This document shows positions 41,944 through 50,303 of a stretch of DNA of 64,000 nt, piece by piece. Position 1 is the stretch's first letter, and every line of letters starts with the position of its first letter. A model generated the notes under the pieces. The model worked only from the letters and a program-made list of their open reading frames with translations. It did no database searches and was not told the DNA's origin. Made by a program: the position numbers and the translations under genes. Source of the DNA: JADLBR01 sp964651705 (GTDB taxonomy: Bacteria; Verrucomicrobiota; Verrucomicrobiia; JADLBR01); NCBI GenBank assembly GCA_964651705.1, contig CAZYWZ010000014.1, forward strand, positions 1-64,000, written 5' to 3'.

Positions 41944-42660
41944 ATGGAGAAGGGTCGGGGAAATTCGTATCCTTTTGAATTCAAGGCTCGGGATGGGATG
42001 GGGTGCGGCCCGCGCCCCCGGATCCCATTCATCGGCCTGAACCAAGATGGGCAAATCCGCATCACATGTCGGCGATTGCCGCATTGGACTCAGGCGGGCG
42101 TGTCGTACTTTGTGACGTATCGTCTAGCCGATTCCGTACCATTGAAACTATTGCGCCGATGGCGTGAAGAGAGGGATATTTGGTTGCGCTGGCACCCTGA
42201 GCCTTGGACCAGAAAGGTGCAGGAGGATTATGAAGAGCGATTCACCGAACGCATGGAGCGATGGGTGGATGCGGGAGTGGGCGCGTGTCAACTGCGCCGT
42301 CCCGAGATTCGAGCGATAGCCGAAAGGCACCTATTGCACGGCGATGGATCGAGGCACGATGTGGATTCGTATGTGATCATGCCAAACCACGTGCATGCGA
42401 TCCTGACCCCGAGGGCGGGCAACGACCTGTTCGGGCTCCTCCAGGGCATCAAGGGCGTGAGCGCGCGCAACATCAACCGGCTCCTTGGCCGTATCGGCGC
42501 GAGGCTCTGGATGGAGGACGCGTATAACAGGATCGTGCGTGACGCGAGAGAACTATGGGCGTTCCGCCAATACATCGCACTGAACCCGGTTAAGGCCCGG
42601 CTGCGTCCGAATGAATATACCCTGGTGTTCGCGGACGTGCTGGAGGCCAGCGGACCGTAG
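41944..42660 (+). CDS. REP-associated tyrosine transposase, second family
   Basis: A 238-residue Y1-type transposase relative, unlike the one at 13536. VIMPNHVHAIL gives H149 and H151 of the HUH site. IRQ-like WAFRQYIALNPVKARL places the likely catalytic tyrosine at Y210. LQGIKGVSARNINRLLGRIG is the DNA-binding helix typical of this group. ATG 41944 is used. A longer frame to 40453 reads antisense through the dehydratase gene and was discarded. Hairpins of the CGGACA family flank it on both sides, matching a RAYT with its own REP type. Confidence 0.85.
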   Translation: MEKGRGNSYPFEFKARDGMGCGPRPRIPFIGLNQDGQIRITCRRLPHWTQAGVSYFVTYRLADSVPLKLLRRWREERDIWLRWHPEPWTRKVQEDYEERFTERMERWVDAGVGACQLRRPEIRAIAERHLLHGDGSRHDVDSYVIMPNHVHAILTPRAGNDLFGLLQGIKGVSARNINRLLGRIGARLWMEDAYNRIVRDARELWAFRQYIALNPVKARLRPNEYTLVFADVLEASGP

Positions 42661-42686
42661 CGGTGACTCTTTTGTGGGACGGGGGC

Positions 42687-42779
42687 GTAACGCGGACACT
42701 CCTGTCCGCGATCCATGGGCGGACAGGAGTGTCCGCCCTACGGCGTTCGGGTTGGGGCGGACAGGAGTGTCCGCCCTAC
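42687..42779. repeat. Hairpin repeats 3' of second RAYT
   Basis: 42687-42741 duplicates 41836-41890. A further unit (GGGCGGACA paired with TGTCCGCCC, followed by CTAC) follows at 42755-42779. All three share GTAG or GTAA feet and 4-nt loops. Confidence 0.85.
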
Positions 42780-42813
42780 GATATGGCTATTGCGGGCGCG
42801 TTTGGCGGTTGGC

Positions 42814-44004
42814 ATGATGTGTGCGATGGCTTCGAAAATGCGTCGGGGTCGAGGGTCCTCGGGTGGCGCGGCGGTGGGCCGGAGGCCCTCGGTGGCGGTG
42901 TGCATCGACACGCGGGACGGGCCGGGGCGCGAGCGGTTGCTGGGGGTGTACCGTTTTGCGGTGGAGCGGGGCTGGCGGCTGTACCTGTTGCGTGGGGAGG
43001 ACCGGGCGGTGTTGGCGCGGTTGCGGCGGCTGCGGCTGGACGGGGCGATCGTGTACGACAAGCCTGCTTCGATCCACCGGGTGCTGGTGGCGCGGGGCGT
43101 GCCGTGCGTGGAGACGGGGGCGAGGAATCTGGGGATCGATGACGCGGCGGTCTTCGTGGATGACGACGCGTTGGCCAAGCTGGCGGTGGGGCACCTTTCG
43201 GGGCTGGGGCTGGCTGGGCTGGCGTATTGCGGGCTGGGGCGCCGTTGGCCGTCGGCGCGGCGCGCGGAGCATTTCTGCAAACACGCCGGGGGCGCCGGCT
43301 ATCTGGCGAGCGTTTTTGAGGAGTCGGTGCCGGAGGGCGAGGCGGATCTGGATCGGCTGACGCAGTGGCTGCGCAAGTTGCCGAAGCCCGTGGGGGTGCT
43401 CGCCTACGACGACAAGATGGCGGAGCGGGTGCTGGCGGCCTGCGCTTGGGGCGGCATTGCGGTGCCGGGGGAGGTGGCGGTGGTGGGCATCGGCAATGAC
43501 GAGCTGATGTGCCAGTTGGCGCACCCGTCGCTATCGAGCGTGGCATTGCCGACGGCGGAGATCGGGCGCCGGGCCGCCGAGCTGCTGGATCGTCGGCTGC
43601 GGGGAAGGGGCCGTTGGCGGATGAGGGAGGCGCTGGCGCCGCGCGAGGTGATCGCGCGGGCATCGACGGACCGTTTCCCCACGGTGGACCCGGTGGTCTG
43701 CGCGGCCATCGAGGTTATCGTGGGGCGGGACTCTGGTCCCCTGGGAACCGATCAGGTGGCCGGGGCGATCGGCGTGTCGCGGCGGACGCTGGAGCGCCGC
43801 TTCCGCGAGGTCATGCGGCAGACGGTGCATGACTTTCTGGTGGGGCGGCGCATGCGCCGCGCGGCCGAACTGCTGCGGCTGCACCCGAGCCCGCTTTCGG
43901 ATATCGCGTCCCGGTGTGGCTATGGGGCGCTGTCGGCATTCATCCGCGCGTTCCGGGCGGCCATGGGCTGCCATCCGCGGGCCTATCGGGAGCGGTACCG
44001 GTGA
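42814..44004 (+). CDS. AraC-family regulator with LacI/PBP-like sensor (XylR-like)
   Basis: A 396-residue regulator of the XylR type. Its N-terminal half is a periplasmic-binding-protein-like sugar sensor (about 25-290: SVAVCIDTRDGPGRERLLGV, FVDDDALAKLAVGHLS, VAVVGIGNDELMCQLAHPSL). Its C-terminal half is an AraC-type pair of helix-turn-helices (about 300-396: IGVSRRTLERRFREVM and ASRCGYGALSAFIRAFRAA). It faces away from the 27-kb locus. ATG 42814 is the first of three close ATGs. A direct-repeat element of 21-bp period near the locus fits its dimeric AraC DNA-binding mode. Confidence 0.85.
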   Translation: MMCAMASKMRRGRGSSGGAAVGRRPSVAVCIDTRDGPGRERLLGVYRFAVERGWRLYLLRGEDRAVLARLRRLRLDGAIVYDKPASIHRVLVARGVPCVETGARNLGIDDAAVFVDDDALAKLAVGHLSGLGLAGLAYCGLGRRWPSARRAEHFCKHAGGAGYLASVFEESVPEGEADLDRLTQWLRKLPKPVGVLAYDDKMAERVLAACAWGGIAVPGEVAVVGIGNDELMCQLAHPSLSSVALPTAEIGRRAAELLDRRLRGRGRWRMREALAPREVIARASTDRFPTVDPVVCAAIEVIVGRDSGPLGTDQVAGAIGVSRRTLERRFREVMRQTVHDFLVGRRMRRAAELLRLHPSPLSDIASRCGYGALSAFIRAFRAAMGCHPRAYRERYR

Positions 44005-44120
44005 GGTCGGTTCCCGTGGGCGGAGGAACTTCCGTGGCCACGTTTCCCTCTACGTGGACGACGTGGAGATTTCCGATCAGGCGCTTTGATCCTCCTCACT
44101 GTTTCGTGGGAGAATCGTGA

Positions 44121-44303
44121 GAGGGACGCCGGCCTCGGCGTCCGCGCGCCACCAGCATGCGGGGACCTCGACCCACCCGGCCCGCGAGGCCGCGGGCCCT
44201 CCCAAACATTGCTTAACTTAGCGCCATCCGTGTCCGGCCCCGACATCGATGTCGGGGTTGGCCGACGGCCCTGGTCGCGCGGGCCAAACGCTAGCGCGTT
44301 CGG
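44121..44303. repeat. Repeat block, copy 2 of the 100-bp repeat plus a 20-bp palindrome
   Basis: 44121-44224 matches 7020-7122, including GGCCCGCG-AGGC-CGCGGGCC at 44178-44197. It is followed by a perfect palindrome, CCCCGACATCGATGTCGGGG, at 44238-44257, and by GCGGGCCAAACG with GCGTTCGGCT, which recurs near 62830. 44005-44120 shows no gene. Confidence 0.7.
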
Positions 44304-44588
44304 CTACGGATTTTGCCGCTGGCTGCGGTGGGCCAGGCGGAGATGCTGGGCGGGGGGCGCCGGGCGGCGGGCGACGGTGCGTCGGCGTTGGCGCATGGCG
44401 GCCTGAGCCATCTGGGCATCTCCGGCCGTGACCTCGCGGGTGCCGAGGGAGGAGGCGCATCCGGTGCAGAGGTAGTCGTAGATCTCCTTGTCGGGGAGCA
44501 CCAGCAACAATCGCTCGCGGACCTCGCGGGGCCCGCCGCATTTGGGGCAGTACAGTTGCGCGGCGCGGAGGTGCTCGAATTGCTGCAT
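44304..44588 (-). CDS. Small zinc-ribbon protein
   Basis: A 94-residue protein with two CxxC pairs, C14-C17 in YCPKCGG and C41-C44 in CTGCASS, spaced as a zinc ribbon. A basic C-terminal tail (RQRRRTVARRPAPP) follows. GGAGG lies 9 bases before ATG 44588. The ATG at 44597 overlaps the stop of the kinase gene by 4 bp and is the alternative start. Either way the two genes are coupled. Function unknown. A nucleic-acid- or protein-binding role is a guess from the fold. Confidence 0.65.
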   Translation of the reverse strand: MQQFEHLRAAQLYCPKCGGPREVRERLLLVLPDKEIYDYLCTGCASSLGTREVTAGDAQMAQAAMRQRRRTVARRPAPPAQHLRLAHRSQRQNP

Positions 44589-44593
44589 GGCGA

Positions 44594-45187
44594 TCATCCT
44601 CCCCGCTCGACTCGCTCGAAGCAATCCAGGATCGAGCGGAGGACCTGGAATGGTTTTCGGGATGCGTCGATGGGCACGACGCGGTCCCGGTAGTGATCGA
44701 GCACGGGCTTGGTCTCCTCGTCGAAGATGCGGAAGCGGCGCTGTATGATCTCGTCGTTGATATCGTCGAGGCGGTTCTCGTGGAGGGAGCGCTGGCGGAT
44801 GCGGTCGGCGAGTTTTCTCCGGTCGGGGCAATCGAGGTGGCAGACCATCAGGATGTCGGCCTCGGATTCCATGAGTTTGGCCTGGTGGACGTTGCGCGGG
44901 ATGCCGTCGAGGACGAGGAGGTGCTCGGCGGGGCGGAGTTCGCCCATGATGGCGAGGTTGCGGAGGTGCTGGTGCCAGAGGCGGATGGTGATGTCGTCGG
45001 GGACGAGCTGGCCCTTGGAGGAATGGGCGATGAACTCGCGGCCCAACTCGGATCGGGGATCGAGGGAGCGGAACACCTCGCCGCAGGCGACGTGGAAGAA
45101 GCCGGGGACGTGGCCCAGGATCTTGCCGACGGTGCCCTTGCCGGCGCCGGGGGAGCCGATCAGAAGTATCGATTTATATCGCGTCAC
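44594..45187 (-). CDS. Adenylate-kinase-like nucleoside monophosphate kinase
   Basis: A 197-residue kinase with a P-loop at 11-19 (GSPGAGKGT), the AMP-binding-type helix ACGEVFRSLDPRSELGREF, the lid region RRKLADRIRQRS and LVLDGIPRNVHQAK (the 'DGFPR' motif with Ile). It is shorter than bacterial Adk and lacks the zinc lid. It resembles adenylate-kinase-like proteins of PVC genomes. It follows glcF by 5 bp and overlaps the zinc-ribbon gene, so all are likely one transcript. Confidence 0.8.
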   Translation of the reverse strand: MTRYKSILLIGSPGAGKGTVGKILGHVPGFFHVACGEVFRSLDPRSELGREFIAHSSKGQLVPDDITIRLWHQHLRNLAIMGELRPAEHLLVLDGIPRNVHQAKLMESEADILMVCHLDCPDRRKLADRIRQRSLHENRLDDINDEIIQRRFRIFDEETKPVLDHYRDRVVPIDASRKPFQVLRSILDCFERVERGG

Positions 45188-45192
45188 CAGCG

Positions 45193-46521
45193 CTAATGTT
45201 TGGCGCGTCTATACGCTTGCGCAAGCAGGGAGATGGGGTGGACGACGGGGCGGTCGGGGCGGGGGGAGGCGGCGATGCCGGTTTCCAGCTGGATGGTGCA
45301 GCCGGGGTTGGAGGTGACGACCGTCTCGGCGCCGGTGTTATCGATGTGGCCCAGTTTGCGATTCAGGAGTTTACCGGACATCACGGGCTGGGTGATATTG
45401 TACACTCCTGCGCTGCCGCAGCACCAGGTGCTCTCGTGGAGTTCGACGAGGTCCAGCCCGGGTATGGCGCGGAGGATCTCGCGGGGCTGCTGGGTGATCT
45501 TCTGGCCATGGCAGAGGTGGCAGGCCTCGTGGTAGGTGACCTTGCCGGGGCCACCGTTGCCGCAGCAGGTGGGCGGCGCGGCGGGCTTCTTGAAGCCGAT
45601 CTCCACGAGGAACTCGTGGATATCACGGGCCTTCCGGTCCCACGCCTCGGCGCGGGAGCGGTATCTGGGGTCGTCGTGCAAGAGGTGGCCGTAGTGTTTG
45701 AGGTGCGAGCCGCAGCCGGCGGCATTGATGATGATCGCGTCGAGTGTCTCCGGCCCGAAGGCGTCGATGTTGCGGCGGGCCAATTTCTTCGCCATTTCCC
45801 ACTCGCCGTTGTGGCCGTGGAGCGAGCCGCAGCAGGCCTGGCCGCGGGGCGTGAAGACCTCGCATCCGTTTTCCAGCAGCACATCGACGGTATCGCGGTT
45901 GACGTGGGAGAAGACGAAATCGGCGACGCAGCCGGTGATCATGCCGACGCGGCGCCTGACCTCGCCCTCGGGGCGCTCGGTCTCGCGGATGAGGTCGAAG
46001 GAGAACTTGGCCTGGACCTTGGGCGTGAGCGGCTCCAGTTCCCGGAACCGTTTCGGGGCGAGGGCCATGAGGCCGAATTTCCGGACGACCCATTGGAGGC
46101 CGGTGATTTGGTAGAGCCACATGAGGCGGCCGATCAGGCGCAGCAGCGGCGGGTGGCAGAAGGCCATCTCGATGAGCGACCACCGGATCAGGCGTCGGAA
46201 GGGGTTGTCGGAGACGCGGGTGCGCTCGACCTCGGCGCGGCCCATTTCGAACAGTTCGGCGTAATTCACGCCCGCCGGGCAGGCGGTCATGCAGGCGAGG
46301 CAACCGAGGCAGAAGGACATCTCCCTGGCGAACCCGCGCGAGACGTCGAGCCGGCCGTCGGCGACCGCGCGCATCAGGGCGATGCGGCCGCGGGGGCTGG
46401 AGCGCTCCATGAGGGTCGCGTCGTAGGTGGGGCACGTCGGCAGGCACATGCCGCAGTGCATGCACTGCTGGAGGACCGAATAGTCGAGGTCCTTGAGGTA
46501 GCTGGAGGGGGAGGGGCTCAT
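45193..46521 (-). CDS. glcF: Glycolate oxidase iron-sulfur subunit
   Basis: A 442-residue GlcF-type protein. Two [4Fe-4S] sites are at C20-C23-C26-C30 and C71-C74-C77-C81. Two CCG domains follow (ACCGSLHGHNGEWE with GCGSHLKHYG, and ACHLCHGQ with TWCCGSAGVYN). It passes electrons from the flavin subunit to the quinone pool. glcD lies upstream in the same direction, separated by a hairpin repeat. No glcE is seen, so D and F may act as a two-subunit enzyme, or D may be a lactate- or glycolate-oxidase relative. Confidence 0.9.
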   Translation of the reverse strand: MSPSPSSYLKDLDYSVLQQCMHCGMCLPTCPTYDATLMERSSPRGRIALMRAVADGRLDVSRGFAREMSFCLGCLACMTACPAGVNYAELFEMGRAEVERTRVSDNPFRRLIRWSLIEMAFCHPPLLRLIGRLMWLYQITGLQWVVRKFGLMALAPKRFRELEPLTPKVQAKFSFDLIRETERPEGEVRRRVGMITGCVADFVFSHVNRDTVDVLLENGCEVFTPRGQACCGSLHGHNGEWEMAKKLARRNIDAFGPETLDAIIINAAGCGSHLKHYGHLLHDDPRYRSRAEAWDRKARDIHEFLVEIGFKKPAAPPTCCGNGGPGKVTYHEACHLCHGQKITQQPREILRAIPGLDLVELHESTWCCGSAGVYNITQPVMSGKLLNRKLGHIDNTGAETVVTSNPGCTIQLETGIAASPRPDRPVVHPISLLAQAYRRAKH

Positions 46522-46541
46522 CGGATTCTCTCGCGGCGGGG

Positions 46542-46565
46542 CCCATCTGTTACCAGATGGGCTAC
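46542..46565. repeat. GTAG-footed hairpin between glcD and glcF
   Basis: CCCATCTG and CAGATGGG pair around TTAC, followed by CTAC. It is identical in stem to 40439-40462. It lies in the short gap between two co-directional genes. Confidence 0.85.
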
Positions 46566-46596
46566 ATCGGGATCTTTCGCATCGGCGCGCATGGTG

Positions 46597-47961
46597 CTAG
46601 AACATCTTTCCGGGGTTGAGTATCCCGTTGGGGTCCATGGCCGCCTTGATGCGTTTGTGCAGGCCGATGCTGGCCTCGCCGAGCTGGCCGGGCAGGAACG
46701 GTTTCTTCGCGATGCCGACGCCGTGTTCGCCGGTGATCGTGCCACCGAGCCCGATGGCGCAGTCGAAGATTTCCTTCATGGCGGCCTCGACCTTTTCGAT
46801 CTCCTCCCTGTTGCGCTCGTTGGTGAGGAAGGTGGGGTGGAGGTTGCCGTCGCCCATGTGGCCGAAGGTACCTATCTTGAGGCCGTACTTCTTCGAGATG
46901 TCCTGGATGAAGGCGACCATCTTGGCCAATTCGCTGCGGGGGACCGTGGCGTCCTCCAGGATGACGGTCGGGGCGATGCGGGCCAGCGCGGAGAAGGCGG
47001 TGCGTCGGGCGGCGGCCAGGGTGGCGGATTCGATCGCGTCGGCGGCGATGCGCACGTCGCGCGCGCCGTTCTTGCGGGCGATCTCTGCCATGGCGGCGGC
47101 CTCCTCCTCGACGACGGCGGGGTGGCCATCGGTTTCCATCAACAGGATCGCCTCGGCGTCCCGCGGCAGCCCGATCTTCGCGTAGTCCTCGACGCAGTTG
47201 ATCGTGACCGAGTCCAGGAACTCCAGCGTGCAGGGGATGATCTTCGCCGCGATGATCGCGGAGATCGTCTCGGCGGCATCGGTCATCTTGCCGTAGGTGG
47301 CCAGCAGCGTCCGCTTGGCCTTCGGTTTCGGGATCAGGCGCAGCAGGACCTCGGTGATCACCCCCAGCGTCCCCTCGGAGCCGATGAAGAGATCCTTGAT
47401 CGTGTAGCCCGCGACGTCCTTCACGCACTTGTTGCCCGTGTCCAGGACCGTGCCGTCCGCCAGGACGACCTTCAGTCCCATCACGTAGTTCCGGGTGATG
47501 CCGTACTTCAGGCCCCGCAGGCCGCCGGAGTTGTACGCGACGTTGCCGCCGATCGTGGAGATCTTCATCGAGCCGGGATCCGGCGGGTAGAACAGCCCCG
47601 CCTTGTCTGCGGCGTCGCTGATGGCCTGCGTCAGCGCCCCGCACTCGACCCGCATGGTCAGGTTGCGCGCGTCCACCTCCAGGATCCGGTTCATCTTCAC
47701 CGTGCACAGCACGATCGAACCCGCCGACGGCACGCTCCCCCCGGAAAGCCCCGTCCCGGAGCCGCGCGGCACCACCGCGATCTTTCTCTCGTCCGCCAGC
47801 CGCAGCACCGACGCCACCTGATCCGTCGATTCCACCATCACGACGCACAGCGGGCGCTCGTTCAGCATCGCCGTCCCGTCGTACGCGTAGACCGCCAGCT
47901 CCTCCTCCTGGGTCAGCACGTTCCCCTCGCCCACGATCCGCTTCAGTGCCTCTATCGCCAT
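46597..47961 (-). CDS. glcD: Glycolate oxidase FAD-binding subunit
   Basis: A 454-residue VAO-type FAD-binding oxidoreductase. The N-terminal FAD domain has VVPRGSGTGLSGGSVPSAGS and VECGALTQAISD. The C-terminal cap domain ends in the histidine-rich FGHMGDGNLHPTF and GTITGEHGVG motifs that bind the hydroxyacid and flavin. The length matches GlcD. AAAGG stands just upstream of ATG 47961. With glcF it oxidises glycolate, D-lactate or a similar hydroxyacid. Confidence 0.9.
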   Translation of the reverse strand: MAIEALKRIVGEGNVLTQEEELAVYAYDGTAMLNERPLCVVMVESTDQVASVLRLADERKIAVVPRGSGTGLSGGSVPSAGSIVLCTVKMNRILEVDARNLTMRVECGALTQAISDAADKAGLFYPPDPGSMKISTIGGNVAYNSGGLRGLKYGITRNYVMGLKVVLADGTVLDTGNKCVKDVAGYTIKDLFIGSEGTLGVITEVLLRLIPKPKAKRTLLATYGKMTDAAETISAIIAAKIIPCTLEFLDSVTINCVEDYAKIGLPRDAEAILLMETDGHPAVVEEEAAAMAEIARKNGARDVRIAADAIESATLAAARRTAFSALARIAPTVILEDATVPRSELAKMVAFIQDISKKYGLKIGTFGHMGDGNLHPTFLTNERNREEIEKVEAAMKEIFDCAIGLGGTITGEHGVGIAKKPFLPGQLGEASIGLHKRIKAAMDPNGILNPGKMF

Positions 47962-48346
47962 GGTGAACCTTTCTTGTGAAGGGGCTCATTTATGCGTGAG
48001 GTCGATCAAAAAGGCAAGTGCGGGTGTGGCGCCTGTGGCGGGGCGTACACGGTCTGGCGATCGCGGTTGCGAATTTTCGAGCTAGATCCCGTGTCCCGCC
48101 CGCGGGGCACCACCGGGGGTGAAAATGTAGGGCGCGAAATCCCTTTCGCGCCACGGGCAACCGGCAGGGCCCTCGTGGCGCGGATGGGAATCCGCGCCCT
48201 ACAGGCCGATCCCGTGGCCGATTTTCGAGTCAGGTCACATCCCGCCCGATGGGCGGGACCATCGGGGAACCCATCTGTGACCAGATGGGCTACGTTTTTG
48301 GATTCTCGAATCGGCGGGGAGGGTGGCGGGTATTCCCTGGCGGGGA
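47962..48346. repeat. Mosaic of hairpin repeats, 48076-48293
   Basis: No gene is seen. The block holds TCGAGCTAGATCCCGTG with a GC-rich hairpin (also at 62868), a GTAGGGCGCG-type double hairpin (48127-48202), the 51-bp stretch matching window positions 1-51 (48183-48233), CCCGCCC-GAT-GGGCGGG (48241-48257) and the CCCATCTG hairpin (48270-48293). Confidence 0.8.
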
Positions 48347-49363
48347 TCAATCCACCTGTTTGAACTGGCCGCCCTTGGACTGTTTGGCGAGGTCGCGGAG
48401 GGAGGAGCCAGCCTGGGGTGCGCCGAGGGCGATGGTGTTGACCTTGATGTTCTTGGCCTTCTCGGCGAGGAGTTTAACGCCCTTTTCGGCCTCGGCCTTG
48501 CCCTCGGCGCCGTCGGTCATGAAGAAGATGACGTCGGGCGGGGGTTTCATGGCGAGCGCGACGCCGAGCGCGGGGACCCAATCGGTGCCCCAGACAAGTT
48601 CCTGTTTTTCGATCTCGCGGAGGCTGCGTCGCTTGTTGTTTTCGGTGGCCGCGATCCACTTGGCCTTGGGCACGTCATCGGGGTCCTTGGTGTGCCAGTT
48701 GTTGTTGTCCTTGTGGGCCCACCGTTTCTCTTTGACGTCCTCGCCGGCGAGCCAGACGGGTCCGGCGAAGAAGACGAGGGCGTAATTGGCCTCGGGGCTG
48801 AGGCCCTTGACGGCCCTGGAGAGTTCCTCGCGCATGAGGGCCTCGCGGGTCTTGCCGCCCTTGGCCTTGCCCTTCATGGATTCGGAGAGGTCGACGACGA
48901 AGGCGATGTACTGGCCGGTGGCCTTGAGGCCGAAGAACTCGACGCCCATCATGCCCGCGGCGGAATTGCCGCGGCCTCCCATCATGGAGGTCACGTCAGA
49001 GACCTGATCGGAGACGAGGCTTGTGGGGTCGAACTCGAGCATGTCGACGGGGACCTTTGGGATGTCGGGCAGCGCGAACTTGGCCTCGCGGACCGAGGCG
49101 ATTTTCTGGTCGATGACGGGGCGGGGGGCGGCGGCCTCGAGTTCCTGTATGGTGACCTTCGGGTCGATGATCTTCGGGGGGATCTTGACGGGGCGGGAGA
49201 CGAAGGTGGCCTCCGGCGGCGGGAAGAAGCGGGCGATGATCCAGTATAGCGCGCCGACGCCGATGATCGCGTGGACGACGATGCTGAGCGTGATGGCGGC
49301 GGCGACGATCTTGCGCCGTTTGCCCTTCGCTGTGTCTTTCAGCTCTTCGACGTTGACGGACAT
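48347..49363 (-). CDS. TonB-like membrane-anchored VWA protein
   Basis: A 338-residue protein. A short cytosolic N-terminus is followed by one membrane helix (about 19-46). A Pro-rich segment (FFPPPEATFVSRPVKIPPKI) then resembles the TonB periplasmic stalk. The C-terminal half is a von Willebrand A domain with MIDAS residues D158-x-S160-x-S162 (FVVDLSESM) and a later FFMTDGAEG. It is the last gene of a unit with one ExbB-like and two ExbD-like genes, the place TonB or TolA would occupy. A metal-dependent adhesion site powered by the Exb complex is inferred. Confidence 0.75.
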   Translation of the reverse strand: MSVNVEELKDTAKGKRRKIVAAAITLSIVVHAIIGVGALYWIIARFFPPPEATFVSRPVKIPPKIIDPKVTIQELEAAAPRPVIDQKIASVREAKFALPDIPKVPVDMLEFDPTSLVSDQVSDVTSMMGGRGNSAAGMMGVEFFGLKATGQYIAFVVDLSESMKGKAKGGKTREALMREELSRAVKGLSPEANYALVFFAGPVWLAGEDVKEKRWAHKDNNNWHTKDPDDVPKAKWIAATENNKRRSLREIEKQELVWGTDWVPALGVALAMKPPPDVIFFMTDGAEGKAEAEKGVKLLAEKAKNIKVNTIALGAPQAGSSLRDLAKQSKGGQFKQVD

Positions 49364-49395
49364 CGCGGAAACAACTCCCTTTCCCGCGCGCGGCG

Positions 49396-49845
49396 CTAGA
49401 AGGTTTCCTCCTCGAGGGCCCCGCCGAAGGTGACGCCTTGGATGCCGGCGGCGGCGCAGGTGTTCATGACATCGATGACGCGCTGGTGGGGGACGGTGTC
49501 GTCGCCGTAGATGGTGACCAGCGCGTCGACCTTGTTGGCCTCGGCGGTCTTTCGGAAGCGCTCGAGGATGCCGCGGAGCTTGGGCAGTTCGGTGTTGTCC
49601 GGCGAGTCGACGGCGAGCTCGTTAAGGAAGACCTGGCCGTTCTCCCGGATGGTGATCCGCTGCTCGTCGGGAATGGTGAGGGCGCTCTCCTGGGAGACGG
49701 TGCCTGGGAGGGTGATGCCGACGTCGCTTTCCGGTTTGATGGGCTTGGCGGTGACCATGAAGAAGACGAGGAGCAGGAAGACCATGTCGATGAGGGGGCC
49801 CATCTGCATCTCGATGGTCTGCATGTCTCGGCGGCGGATCTTCAT
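49396..49845 (-). CDS. ExbD/TolR-like protein (copy 2)
   Basis: A 149-residue biopolymer transport protein. The membrane helix includes the key aspartate in MGPLIDMVFLLLVFFM, then VTAKPIK. A periplasmic domain follows (ITIRENGQVFLNELAVDSPD; DDTVPHQRVIDVMNTCAAA). It starts 4 bp after the first ExbD-like gene. With the ExbB-like protein it should form a proton-driven motor. Presence of two ExbD-like genes is common in PVC Tol systems. Confidence 0.85.
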   Translation of the reverse strand: MKIRRRDMQTIEMQMGPLIDMVFLLLVFFMVTAKPIKPESDVGITLPGTVSQESALTIPDEQRITIRENGQVFLNELAVDSPDNTELPKLRGILERFRKTAEANKVDALVTIYGDDTVPHQRVIDVMNTCAAAGIQGVTFGGALEEETF

Positions 49846-49849
49846 GGCG

Positions 49850-50263
49850 TCACCGGCTGCTCCTGTAGGTGCCGAAGATGACCTCGATGGCGCCGGCCTC
49901 GGCGCAGGTCTGCATGATGCGGCGGATCTCCTTGAGGTGGGTGGTCTTGTCGGCGCGGACGTAGATGCGGAGGCCCGGCTGATCCTTGATGCGCCGCAGC
50001 AGGTGGGCCTTGAGGCCCGGGATGTCGGTGGGCCGCTCGCCAATGAAGAGAGCGCCCTCGCTGTCGATGTTGATGATCTCCCGGCCCTTCCAATCGTCTG
50101 GGGTCTTGGCGGCCGAGGCGATGGGCAGTTTGACGTCGAGCTTGAGTTTCTCCTTGGTGATCTTCGTGGTGAGCATGAAGAAGATCAGGAGGAGGAAGAC
50201 CATGTCGATCATGGGCGTCAGGGGGAACGCCACGTCGTCGGGCTCTCGTCGCTTGGCTCGCAC
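49850..50263 (-). CDS. ExbD/TolR-like protein (copy 1)
   Basis: A 137-residue protein with PLTPMIDMVFLLLIFFM, whose aspartate is the proton site, and a periplasmic alpha/beta domain (IINIDSEGALFIGERPTDIP; RIYVRADKTTHLKEIRRI). It differs enough from copy 2 to suggest a heteromer. It lies 40 bp downstream of the ExbB-like gene. Confidence 0.85.
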   Translation of the reverse strand: MRAKRREPDDVAFPLTPMIDMVFLLLIFFMLTTKITKEKLKLDVKLPIASAAKTPDDWKGREIINIDSEGALFIGERPTDIPGLKAHLLRRIKDQPGLRIYVRADKTTHLKEIRRIMQTCAEAGAIEVIFGTYRSSR

Positions 50264-50303
50264 TTTGTTTGGGTTCTGGGTTCGCGGTTCTCTGTTCTGG
50301 GCT

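Noticed and set aside
40453..42660. A 735-residue plus-strand frame ending in the RAYT
   Set aside because: The first 497 residues run antisense through the dehydratase gene and through hairpin repeats. Only 41944-42660 has family motifs.
46542..46565. Intrinsic terminator between glcD and glcF
   Set aside because: The hairpin lacks a U-run on either strand, recurs elsewhere with a GTAG foot and lies between genes that should be co-expressed. It fits the REP-type repeats better.
45196..47979. A 927-residue plus-strand open frame
   Set aside because: It lies antisense to glcD and glcF, whose motifs are clear. High GC content leaves long opposite-strand frames open.
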